Shown here piece after piece: positions 46,158 to 54,290 of a stretch of 64,000 bases of DNA (within the stretch, counting starts at the first letter, position 1; every line of letters begins with the position of its first letter). Origin of the DNA: Aureibaculum algae (GTDB lineage Bacteria; Bacteroidota; Bacteroidia; Flavobacteriales; Flavobacteriaceae); NCBI RefSeq assembly GCF_006065315.1, contig NZ_CP040749.1, positions 868,001 through 932,000 on the forward strand, written 5' to 3'. The notes under the pieces were generated by a model, which saw only the letters and a list, made by a program, of their open reading frames with translations, did no database searches and was not told the DNA's origin. The translations under genes were made by a program, and so were the position numbers.

Positions 46158-46231
46158 AAGAATATATTACATCATTAGAGTCTACTCTTAATGATGGTAA
46201 TGAAGCTAAGTATGTTGAAATAATAAATTAA
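46158..46231 (+). pseudogene. Remnant of the 3' end of a gene like 39129-39761
   Basis: The frame reads EEYITSLESTLNDGNEAKYVEIIN and stop, against EEYIASLEPYPGADEVKYVEIKE and stop in the intact gene. A TAG codon lies 15 bases before the match and there is no start codon, so it is a leftover gene end. It bounds the GG-peptide locus on the right as the intact gene bounds it on the left. Confidence 0.75.
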
Positions 46232-46264
46232 CTTTGGTTGTTCTAATAGATAAAAATATAATTA

Positions 46265-47023
46265 ATGAAAGTCAATAGGTTGCTGCTAGTGTTTTTAGCT
46301 TACTTGGCATTTTTCATTTTTCAAACAATATTTTTACTATTGTATAAATATATTTTTGATGTAAAACCAAGTTCAACTTATTTTATTCCTTTTATTAGTG
46401 CATTGTCTTATACCATTCTAATTTTTATTTTGAAAAGGCTGTTGAAATTTAAAATTTCAAGACGTCTTAATCTTAATGGAAGATTACTTATTCTTTTGAG
46501 TTTTATATCAATAATTTTTATTGTGATTCAACCAATTACAGTCCCAATAAATTTTATAGAAAATTTAAATAAAGGTTTATTTATCACCACTAGTTTTAAA
46601 TCATCTTATAACTTTTTAAGTATTGATTTTTTTTATTATTTAGCAATAATTGTTGTAGCAAATCCTATTTTAGAGGAGCTGTTTTTTAGAAAAATAATGA
46701 TAACTGAAATCAATAATAAGTTTGGTGCTTTTGGTGCTGTTTTGGTTTCAAGTTTACTTTTTTCAGTGGTTCATTTAGAGGTTAATCAAATGCAATCAGC
46801 GTTTGTCGTTGGTGTTGTTTTAGGGTACATATATTTAAAAACAAATAATGTAACAATAACCATACTATTGCATATGTTGTTTAATTTTGGAGTATATATT
46901 ACTAAAGATAGTCTTGTTACATTATCTTCGCAATATTATTACTTGTTATTATATCCAGTATTAGCAATTGTACTCTATTATTTAATAAAACAAATTGTAA
47001 AAGCCAACCCAAGTGAAAGGTAA
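46265..47023 (+). CDS. CPBP-family intramembrane protease (second copy)
   Basis: 252 residues, hydrophobic throughout. Motifs: ILEELFFRKIM (EExxxR), LLFSVVHLE (FxxxH) and LLHMLFNFG (HxxxN). It shares these with the gene at 45265 but little else, so they are not a recent duplication. Likely immunity or peptide-processing protein of the locus. It converges on the MacA-like gene, with 71 bases between the stops. Confidence 0.85.
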   Translation: MKVNRLLLVFLAYLAFFIFQTIFLLLYKYIFDVKPSSTYFIPFISALSYTILIFILKRLLKFKISRRLNLNGRLLILLSFISIIFIVIQPITVPINFIENLNKGLFITTSFKSSYNFLSIDFFYYLAIIVVANPILEELFFRKIMITEINNKFGAFGAVLVSSLLFSVVHLEVNQMQSAFVVGVVLGYIYLKTNNVTITILLHMLFNFGVYITKDSLVTLSSQYYYLLLYPVLAIVLYYLIKQIVKANPSER

Positions 47024-47094
47024 AACTAAAACTCGTTGTAATTTCAAAGAGTTTGTGTAAAACTTGTATTGACTCCCCCTGAAGATCTCCTACT

Positions 47095-48201
47095 TTAGTT
47101 ATCATCCTCCTCAACAAGCTGATTCCAGACTTTAATTTCATCATCTTTGGAGATACCATCTTTAATTTCCACTTGAATTCCGTCACTTACACCGAGGGTA
47201 ATATTTTTACGTTCAAAGCCATTACCATTTTTTATTTCAACAAATGGAGCTTTTGTGTCTTTATCAAATTGTACTAGTGCCTCTTTTATAGCCATTACAC
47301 TATCCGCTCTGGCTAAAATGATAGAAGCATTCGCACTTAAGCCTACTCTGATAAAAGTACTGTCTTGTTTTTTAAGAATTCCTTCAATTTCAAATTGAAT
47401 GGCTCCATTTTCTAAATTTCCTTTAGGTGCAATATAATCTAATGTTGCCTCAAAAATTTGATTTTCAACAGCTCCAATAGTAATTTCTAATGGCAATCCT
47501 TCTTTAACTTTACCAACATCAGATTCATCTATTTTTCCTTCAAAAATTAACTTGTTTACATCCGCCAAAGAAGCTATAGTTGTACCTTCATTAAAATTAT
47601 TACTTTCAATAACTTGGTTTCCTACTTCAACAGGAACCTCCAATACCATTCCTGAAACGGTAGATCTGATCAAAGTATTTGCTGAATTCCCTAATCCACG
47701 GGTAGATCCTGTTTTTACAATCTCATAATTTTGATTCGCTGCACTGTATGATTGTTTGGCTTGGTTGAAAGCCACTTCAGCCTGCTCTAATTCTTGTTTT
47801 GAAATAACACCTTTGTCAAATAAACTTTTTTGACGGTTGTAATTACGTTGTTGATCATCTAATGCGATTTTATTCGTTTGAATAGTGTTTTTAGCATTGT
47901 TTAATGCTGATGAATTTGGAATTACTTTAATTTTCGCAATTAAATCTCCTTGTTTTACATTATCGCCACCTTTTACATAGATTTCTTGTATAACTCCAGA
48001 GATATTGGGTTTTATCAAGACTTCTTCCACAGGAAGAATACTACCGGTAGCCACTGTTTTTTTAATAATGGTTTGTGTAGTTGGTTTTTCGGTTTCATAT
48101 ACAACTGGGTCTTCAGCGTTTTTGGTATATAAATAATACATTGCTGCCGAAAATGATATAATTATAAAGAGCAATATAATTACGGTTACTGATTTTTTCA
48201 T
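47095..48201 (-). CDS. MacA-like periplasmic adaptor (HlyD/RND family)
   Basis: 368 residues. One N-terminal membrane helix (about 5-24), lipoyl half (EEVLIKPNISGVIQEIYVKG then GDNVKQGD), coiled coil (about 95-150), second lipoyl half (STVSGMVLEVPVEVGNQV), beta-barrel and membrane-proximal domains. It links the inner-membrane permeases to an outer-membrane channel. It is the last gene of a three-gene minus-strand unit, 32 bases after the second permease. Confidence 0.9.
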   Translation of the reverse strand: MKKSVTVIILLFIIISFSAAMYYLYTKNAEDPVVYETEKPTTQTIIKKTVATGSILPVEEVLIKPNISGVIQEIYVKGGDNVKQGDLIAKIKVIPNSSALNNAKNTIQTNKIALDDQQRNYNRQKSLFDKGVISKQELEQAEVAFNQAKQSYSAANQNYEIVKTGSTRGLGNSANTLIRSTVSGMVLEVPVEVGNQVIESNNFNEGTTIASLADVNKLIFEGKIDESDVGKVKEGLPLEITIGAVENQIFEATLDYIAPKGNLENGAIQFEIEGILKKQDSTFIRVGLSANASIILARADSVMAIKEALVQFDKDTKAPFVEIKNGNGFERKNITLGVSDGIQVEIKDGISKDDEIKVWNQLVEEDDN

Positions 48202-48233
48202 TGGGATAGTTATTTAGTATCTGTTTATTTTTT

Positions 48234-49493
48234 TTATTCAATTCTTAACGCTTCAATGGGTCTAATTTTTATGGCATTTTGTGCGGGAATAAACCCAGCC
48301 AATAATCCTGAAATAATTAATATACTTAGTGCCGCTATGACAACACCTAGATTAACGCTTGGGTTTGCAAACATATCTACGGGACCACTACTATCTATTG
48401 CAAAATTGATTAGAAAGATGATTAGTGATGCAAATACAATACCTGCCATACCCGATATAATGGTTAAAAAAACAGATTCCGTAAGTATCTGTCCGCGTAT
48501 ATTCCATGGAGATGCACCTAATGATCTTCTGATACCTATCTCCTTGGTGCGTTCTTTTACCACGATAAGCATAATATTACTTACGCCAATAACACCAGAT
48601 AATAATACCATTATACCTACAAAATAAGCGATGATTCTTATCGCTGCAAAAAGACGTTGTACTTTGCTATATTGCTCAAATAGGTCAAAATGTCCAATAG
48701 CTCTTTCGTCTTCTGGATGTATTTTATGATTTTTTCTTACAATGTCAAACACACTTTCTTTTATGTCTGTAATCGGTTTGCCATCAACTGCTGTTACAGC
48801 CATCCATCCCACACGATTTCCCATGTTAAAAGCTTGAGAAAAGGCAGTGAATGGAATGTATATTTGTTTTTGATCTTCTTCACCATCACCACCAGATGAT
48901 TTTTTCTTATACACCCCAATAACCATAAAGTTTACCCCCTGAATTTTAATGTAGGAACCTAGAGCATCTTCATCTTTTTCATATAAACTACTCCTTACAC
49001 CTCTTCCAATTATGGCAACCTTGCGGTTTTTATTAATGTCATTTTGGTTTATAAATCTACCTTGGATAATATCCATGGGTTCTTGTTTTATAATTTCAGG
49101 ATAATCGCCATACACATCAAAAGCACCCGTTTTAATTCCTCTAACCACATTGTTTGTTCCATTGAAGCCACCTAGTTGATTCCGTGGAGAAATATATCTC
49201 AAGTTGGGAACATTTTGTCGTATATCTTCAACGTCTTGTGTTGTGTAATTGATACGTCTATCTTTCGGCATACCTTGGTAGGCTTTGGTTGCGGTTCTCG
49301 TCCACATAAACATAGTGTTTGTGGCAGTATCGCCAAAGTCAAGATTTACCCCGTTTTCAAAACCTTTTCCCGCAGCTAATAAAATAATTAATATAAAGAT
49401 TCCCCAAAACACACCAAATGCAGTTAGTGTTGTTCTGAACCAATTGGCAGACATTACTTCTAATATTTCGCTCCAGCGGTCTCTACTAAACAT
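48234..49493 (-). CDS. MacB/FtsX-type ABC transporter permease (second)
   Basis: 419 residues. N-terminal MacB periplasmic core after the first helix (about 20-40), and three C-terminal helices with the FtsX-like domain (SNIMLIVVKERTKEIGIRRS then LGASP). No ATP-binding domain. Its start overlaps the stop of the upstream permease as TAATG. It probably forms a heterodimer with that permease; the ATPase must come from elsewhere. Confidence 0.9.
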   Translation of the reverse strand: MFSRDRWSEILEVMSANWFRTTLTAFGVFWGIFILIILLAAGKGFENGVNLDFGDTATNTMFMWTRTATKAYQGMPKDRRINYTTQDVEDIRQNVPNLRYISPRNQLGGFNGTNNVVRGIKTGAFDVYGDYPEIIKQEPMDIIQGRFINQNDINKNRKVAIIGRGVRSSLYEKDEDALGSYIKIQGVNFMVIGVYKKKSSGGDGEEDQKQIYIPFTAFSQAFNMGNRVGWMAVTAVDGKPITDIKESVFDIVRKNHKIHPEDERAIGHFDLFEQYSKVQRLFAAIRIIAYFVGIMVLLSGVIGVSNIMLIVVKERTKEIGIRRSLGASPWNIRGQILTESVFLTIISGMAGIVFASLIIFLINFAIDSSGPVDMFANPSVNLGVVIAALSILIISGLLAGFIPAQNAIKIRPIEALRIE

Positions 49494-50737
49494 TATTCAT
49501 CTCTTAACGCTACAATGGGTTGAACTTTTGCCGCTTTCCATGCAGGAAAAAATCCTGCCAAGGCACCTGCTACTATTAATAAAATGACCATGGTCATGGC
49601 AATTGAAAAATTGACGGTTGGGTTTGAAATATAATCGACTTCAATATTTGGTCCCAACACTTCCAATAATCCCATACTTAAAATTAATCCTGCAAATCCC
49701 GATACGGTGGTTACAAAAATAGACTCATGCAGAATCATACCTACAATTGATAATGGTTTGGCTCCTAATGCTTTTCTGATTCCTATTTCTTTAGTTCGTT
49801 CTTTTACGATGATTAACATAATATTACTTACGCCAACTACACCAGCTATAATGGTACATATACCTACAAACCAAAAGAATAGTGAAATGTTATCTGTTAA
49901 TGTGAAAAAACGTTTGGCTTCTTGCTGGGCATTAAAAATACCTATTGCATTATCGTCTGGAGCTACTTGATGCGATTGTTGGAGATACTGTTTTAATTTA
50001 TTTGTAAATTTATTTGATGCTATTACTGATGCTTCAAAAGTTTCTTGAGGAGCTATTGTAAAAGACATATTGGCCATTCTGTTTTTACCATTAAAAACAC
50101 TTTGAGCTGTACTCGTAGGTACATAAACTCTGTTTTCTTCACGTTCTCCTCCAGCATCCGTATATACACCAACAATTTTAAAATTAATACCTGAGATTTG
50201 TAAAAATTCATTCAAAGGGTTTTCAACCTCTTTCATTAATTCGCGTTTGATTTTTTTACTGATAATAACCACTTTTTGAAGCTTATCCATATCAATTTGG
50301 TTCAAAAAGCGTCCAGTGACCATTTTTACATTTTCTATTTTTTGATAATCAGGACTTACACCTTGAATACCAAAAGAGCCAGATTCTTTCTTGTAATTTA
50401 TGGTAGACCCCCAAACTCTAAACACTCCAGATTTATACTCTATATCATCGCTAAAAAGAGTAGAAGCTTGGTCGTAGTCTGAGTTACTTAAGTGAATTGA
50501 TCTTCCAGGGTTTAATCCGTTAAATTCTTTGGTAGTTACTTCGGTCCAAACCCAAACTCTATTGGTAGCATCACCTTCAAATTCTTTTTGAATGCCATTT
50601 TGAAATCCTTGCCCAAAACCTAGTAAAATTACCAATATAAAAATACCAGAAGCCACAGAGATACCTGTAAGAAAGGTTCTTAGTTTGTTTTTTGATATGG
50701 TATCAAATATTTCTTGCCAACGATCAATGTCGAACAT
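49493..50737 (-). CDS. MacB/FtsX-type ABC transporter permease (first)
   Basis: 414 residues, same layout as its neighbour: start MFDIDRWQEIFDTISKNKLR, periplasmic MacB core (about 50-270), FtsX domain with SNIMLIIVKERTKEIGIRKA then LGAKP. The two permeases are old tandem duplicates. In related operons an ATPase gene usually accompanies them; here the upstream DNA holds only a broken copy of this gene's own start. Confidence 0.9.
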   Translation of the reverse strand: MFDIDRWQEIFDTISKNKLRTFLTGISVASGIFILVILLGFGQGFQNGIQKEFEGDATNRVWVWTEVTTKEFNGLNPGRSIHLSNSDYDQASTLFSDDIEYKSGVFRVWGSTINYKKESGSFGIQGVSPDYQKIENVKMVTGRFLNQIDMDKLQKVVIISKKIKRELMKEVENPLNEFLQISGINFKIVGVYTDAGGEREENRVYVPTSTAQSVFNGKNRMANMSFTIAPQETFEASVIASNKFTNKLKQYLQQSHQVAPDDNAIGIFNAQQEAKRFFTLTDNISLFFWFVGICTIIAGVVGVSNIMLIIVKERTKEIGIRKALGAKPLSIVGMILHESIFVTTVSGFAGLILSMGLLEVLGPNIEVDYISNPTVNFSIAMTMVILLIVAGALAGFFPAWKAAKVQPIVALRDE

Positions 50738-50886
50738 TAAATGGATTTTAGTATTGAATGAAAAATGGATTAAAGCGTATTGCTTTCATAAGAGACGCCT
50801 AAAGACATTGGTTTGTTACATAAATAGTTTGAAAACTTTTGAATTTAACACTTATCGCACTTTAATTATCTATAAATGCCCCTTTA

Positions 50887-51020
50887 GAAAGGTTCTCAAA
50901 TTTTTCTTGACAACGATCAATGTCAACTATTAAGAAGGATTTTATTATAAATGAAAAAATATAAAAGTAAGATGCTTTTATAATAGCTACATATAGTCAA
51001 TGGTTTGTAAAAATAAATGT
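50887..51020 (-). pseudogene. Degraded copy of the permease 5' end and upstream region
   Basis: TTCTTGACAACGATCAATGT matches the start of the permease gene (TTCTTGCCAACGATCAATGT, in the 50711-50730 region) and the similarity runs on through about 100 bases of upstream DNA. On the minus strand it reads VDIDRCQEKFENLSKG, against FDIDRWQEIFDTISKN; the start codon is changed and about 24 bases are deleted inside. With 50738-50886 and 51021-51165, otherwise featureless, this fills the 428-base gap. Confidence 0.7.
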
Positions 51021-51165
51021 GGATCTAAATCAATATTTAAGATTTTTTTGCGAAATAAACGTGACAATGAGTGTTTTTTACTTTCCTATGTTAACCTTTT
51101 TAAGGGCCAACCATTAAAGCGAGAAATTCAACACAAATAGTAATAATAATCAAAACAAATTAATC

Positions 51166-51723
51166 ATGAAAAAATTAGTAGTAATTGCGGCTGTTGCATT
51201 ATTTAGTTTTAATGTAAACGCTCAGGATAAAGACCTAAGTAATAGTTTAAGCCAAACTTCGCAAGGAAAATGGCTCGTTCAAGTGGGTACAAGCACTTCA
51301 GGAGTTTCTGCAAATTCATTAATACGAGCATCTAATACAGGTTTTAGCTTTATCTCAATAGATGGTGATAATTTTTGGAATGTGGGTTTAGAAGGTGGTT
51401 ACTTTGTAGCGGATAATTTAGCAGTAAAGGCAGGGGTAGGTTATGGTGATGCTAGTTACTATGATAAAGGGATTTTTTCTTATAAAGTTGGTCCAAAATA
51501 CTATATTATTGGGAAAATTCCAGTAGGAATAGATTTAAATGGAGCTTCTACTGAAGGTTTTTCACCTATGTATGTTGGAGCTCAGGCAGGTTATGCATGG
51601 TTTTTAGGAGAAAGTTTAAGTGTTGAGCCAAGTTTAAGATATGATTATGGAATGAATGAAGATGCTGGTGATGGTGACTATAATCCATTATCTTTTAATA
51701 TCGGATTTGCTTTTCATTTCTAA
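51166..51723 (+). CDS. Outer-membrane beta-barrel protein
   Basis: 185 residues. Signal peptide of about 19 residues (FNVNA-QDK). The mature protein shows alternating aromatic and hydrophobic strands (NVGLEGGYFVADNLAVKAGV; GAQAGYAWFLGESLSVEPSL) and ends in Phe (NIGFAFHF), as outer-membrane barrels do. About eight strands are likely. The role could be structural or a small porin. It ends at a shared bidirectional terminator. Confidence 0.85.
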   Translation: MKKLVVIAAVALFSFNVNAQDKDLSNSLSQTSQGKWLVQVGTSTSGVSANSLIRASNTGFSFISIDGDNFWNVGLEGGYFVADNLAVKAGVGYGDASYYDKGIFSYKVGPKYYIIGKIPVGIDLNGASTEGFSPMYVGAQAGYAWFLGESLSVEPSLRYDYGMNEDAGDGDYNPLSFNIGFAFHF

Positions 51724-51743
51724 GAAAAATAAATAATAAGCAC

Positions 51744-51775
51744 AAAAAAACCGAAGCATTCGCTTCGGTTTTTTT
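51744..51775. terminator. Bidirectional terminator between the barrel protein and leuB
   Basis: AACCGAAGC (51749-51757), loop ATTC, GCTTCGGTT (51762-51770), with A7 on the left and T7 on the right. Confidence 0.9.
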
Positions 51776-51793
51776 ATTAATCAAATTCAAATA

Positions 51794-52909
51794 TTAAATA
51801 ATTGTTGATTGTCCAATATGAATATTATGATAATTCATATTTGTATCTTCTGGATAATGAATATAGTCAGCAATAAAATCACCCACTTTAGAAGTTGTAA
51901 TTTTTGAATCTGGTAAAATATCAGGTGTAGATATTTTTAATTCTAAAGATTTGTCTACCGCTTTGTGAATTACCGCAGCTTCTTCATTCAAACCAAAGTG
52001 CTCTAGTAACATTGCAGCAGATAGAATAGAAGCAATTGGATTTGCAATTCCTTTTCCTGTTGCTTGCGGGTATGATCCGTGAATAGGCTCAAATACGGCA
52101 TGTTTTTCACCTATTGAGGCAGAAGCCAATAAACCGATTGAACCACCTATAACACTAGCTTCGTCAGAGATAATATCGCCAAATAAATTGTCAGTTAAAA
52201 TAACATCGAATTGTGTAGGGTTTAAAATCATTTGCATTGCAGCATTGTCTACAAAAAGATAGTGCAATTCTACATCTTTATATTCTTTGGCAATTTCAGT
52301 AACTACTTTTCTCCATAATCGAGAAGATTCTAATACATTGGCTTTATCAACCAAGGTTAATTTTTTTCTTCTCACTTGAGCTGCTTTAAAAGCGGCGTGA
52401 GCAATACGTTCAATTTCGTACGCACTATATTCTCCTAAATCAGAAGCTGTTTTACCATCTTTGCTTATTTTTTTCTCACCAAAATAGATTCCACCAGTAA
52501 GCTCACGGTAAATTGTGAGGTCAGCTCCTTTAATAATTTCTTTTTTTAATGGAGATTTATCTAATAATTGTTCAAAAGCTTTTACAGGTCTAATGTTCGT
52601 AAATAAACCTAAATCTTTTCGCATTTTTAATAATCCTTGTTCAGGTCTTACTTTAGCAGAAGGGTCGTTGTCATATTTTGGATCACCAATAGCACCGAAA
52701 AGTACCGCATCGGTTTTTAAACATAAATCCATTGTTTCTTGAGGAAAAGGTTCTCCTGTTTTATCAATTGCCACAGCACCTACTAAGGCTTCCTTAAAAA
52801 TAAAAGTATGATTGAATTGGTGAGCAACTGCTTCTAATACTTTTTTAGCCTGTTTTGTGACTTCTGGTCCGATACCATCTCCTGGTAAAACTGCTATGTT
52901 TAATTTCAT
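51794..52909 (-). CDS. leuB: 3-isopropylmalate dehydrogenase
   Basis: 371 residues. Motifs: VLPGDGIGPEVTKQAKKVLE at the start, LTIYRELTGGIYFGE (substrate arginine region), TLVDKANVLESSRLWRKV, ILTDNLFGDIISDEAS (metal aspartates) and FEPIHGSYPQATGKGIANP. It oxidatively decarboxylates 3-isopropylmalate in leucine synthesis. It follows leuA by 59 bases on the minus strand. Confidence 0.96.
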   Translation of the reverse strand: MKLNIAVLPGDGIGPEVTKQAKKVLEAVAHQFNHTFIFKEALVGAVAIDKTGEPFPQETMDLCLKTDAVLFGAIGDPKYDNDPSAKVRPEQGLLKMRKDLGLFTNIRPVKAFEQLLDKSPLKKEIIKGADLTIYRELTGGIYFGEKKISKDGKTASDLGEYSAYEIERIAHAAFKAAQVRRKKLTLVDKANVLESSRLWRKVVTEIAKEYKDVELHYLFVDNAAMQMILNPTQFDVILTDNLFGDIISDEASVIGGSIGLLASASIGEKHAVFEPIHGSYPQATGKGIANPIASILSAAMLLEHFGLNEEAAVIHKAVDKSLELKISTPDILPDSKITTSKVGDFIADYIHYPEDTNMNYHNIHIGQSTII

Positions 52910-52968
52910 ATTTTAGATTCTATTATTTATTCTTATTTACTATTTTTTTTCTATTCGCCACTATTTAA

Positions 52969-54141
52969 TTAAGCAACGATAGAACAATCTACGCTACTAT
53001 TCTTAATTATTAGGTGGATATCCATATCAACAATTTCTTTCTTTTTATCGGCAAAATTTAGAAATATGGGATACACTTCATCTAATTGTATTTTAGTTAG
53101 ATCATAACCTACTTTTTTAGCTCTATATGCCAACGCTGCTCTTCCGCTTCTGGCCGTTAATATTATAGCCGAATCAGTTACACCTACCTCAGTTGGGTCA
53201 ATAATTTCGTACGTTTTTTTGTTTTTTATCATCCCATCTTGATGAATTCCTGAGCTATGAGCAAAAGCGTTTGCACCAACAATTGCTTTATTAGGTTGTA
53301 CATAAATACCCATGTTCTCAATTACCATTTGACTGGTGTCATATAATAATTGCGTATTTATATTAGTATCTAAATTCAAATATGGATGTTGTTTTAAAAT
53401 CATTACAACCTCTTCCAAAGCGGTATTACCAGCTCTTTCTCCAATACCATTAATGGTACATTCTATTTGTCTAGCTCCGTTTACTACACCAGCTATAGAG
53501 TTGGCAGTTGCCAAACCTAAATCGTTGTGACAATGACAAGACAAGATAACTTTATCTATACCTTTTACATTTTCTTTTAGGTATTTCATTTTTGCACCAT
53601 ATTCTTCAGGTAAACAATACCCTGTAGTATCTGGAATGTTTAATACCGTAGCTCCAGCTTTGATTACCGCTTCACAAACTTGTGCTAAATAATCGTTATC
53701 CGTTCTTCCTGCATCTTCGGCATAAAATTCAACATCTTCTACAAACGATTTAGCATATTTTACGGAATCAACAGCACGTTCTATAATTTTTTCTCTAGTT
53801 GAATTAAATTTATGTAGAATATGAGAATCTGATGTTCCAATACCTGTATGAATTCTTGGTTTTTTAGCATATTTTAATGCTTCAGCAGCAACTTCAATAT
53901 CTTTTTTTACAGATCTTGTTAATCCGCAAACAGTAGCATTCTTTATTAATTTTGAAATTTCTTCAACCGATTTAAAATCACCTGGACTAGAAACGGGGAA
54001 GCCTGCTTCGATAATATCAACACCTAACTCGTCTAAACGTTCTGCAATAACTAACTTCTGTTCTGTATTTAGCTTACATCCAGGGACTTGCTCTCCGTCT
54101 CTTAGTGTGGTGTCGAATATTTGGACTTTATCTTTGCTCAT
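52969..54141 (-). CDS. leuA: 2-isopropylmalate synthase (short form)
   Basis: 390 residues. Catalytic motifs: [33 protein letters not shown] (metal His pair), [15 protein letters not shown] and [11 protein letters not shown]. The C-terminal regulatory dimer domain of about 120 residues in the E. coli enzyme is absent, as in other Bacteroidota, so leucine feedback may differ. It condenses acetyl-CoA with 2-oxoisovalerate. leuC and leuD are not next to it. Confidence 0.94.
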   Translation of the reverse strand: MSKDKVQIFDTTLRDGEQVPGCKLNTEQKLVIAERLDELGVDIIEAGFPVSSPGDFKSVEEISKLIKNATVCGLTRSVKKDIEVAAEALKYAKKPRIHTGIGTSDSHILHKFNSTREKIIERAVDSVKYAKSFVEDVEFYAEDAGRTDNDYLAQVCEAVIKAGATVLNIPDTTGYCLPEEYGAKMKYLKENVKGIDKVILSCHCHNDLGLATANSIAGVVNGARQIECTINGIGERAGNTALEEVVMILKQHPYLNLDTNINTQLLYDTSQMVIENMGIYVQPNKAIVGANAFAHSSGIHQDGMIKNKKTYEIIDPTEVGVTDSAIILTARSGRAALAYRAKKVGYDLTKIQLDEVYPIFLNFADKKKEIVDMDIHLIIKNSSVDCSIVA

Positions 54142-54290
54142 TTTTTAATGATATATTTCTTTATTATTTAACGAATTTATATTTTGCTGTGCTTTTTAAA
54201 GCGAAATATAATGTATTTTTACAATGCTTAACCAAAGCGTGAGGTATTTAAAATACTGATAATAAGAGGTATATCACTTTATTTGTTACA

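Noticed and set aside
39762..46231. The GG-peptide region as a prophage or integrative element with its own integrase
   Set aside because: No integrase, transposase, tRNA end or phage gene was seen; only the gene-end remnant hints at insertion.
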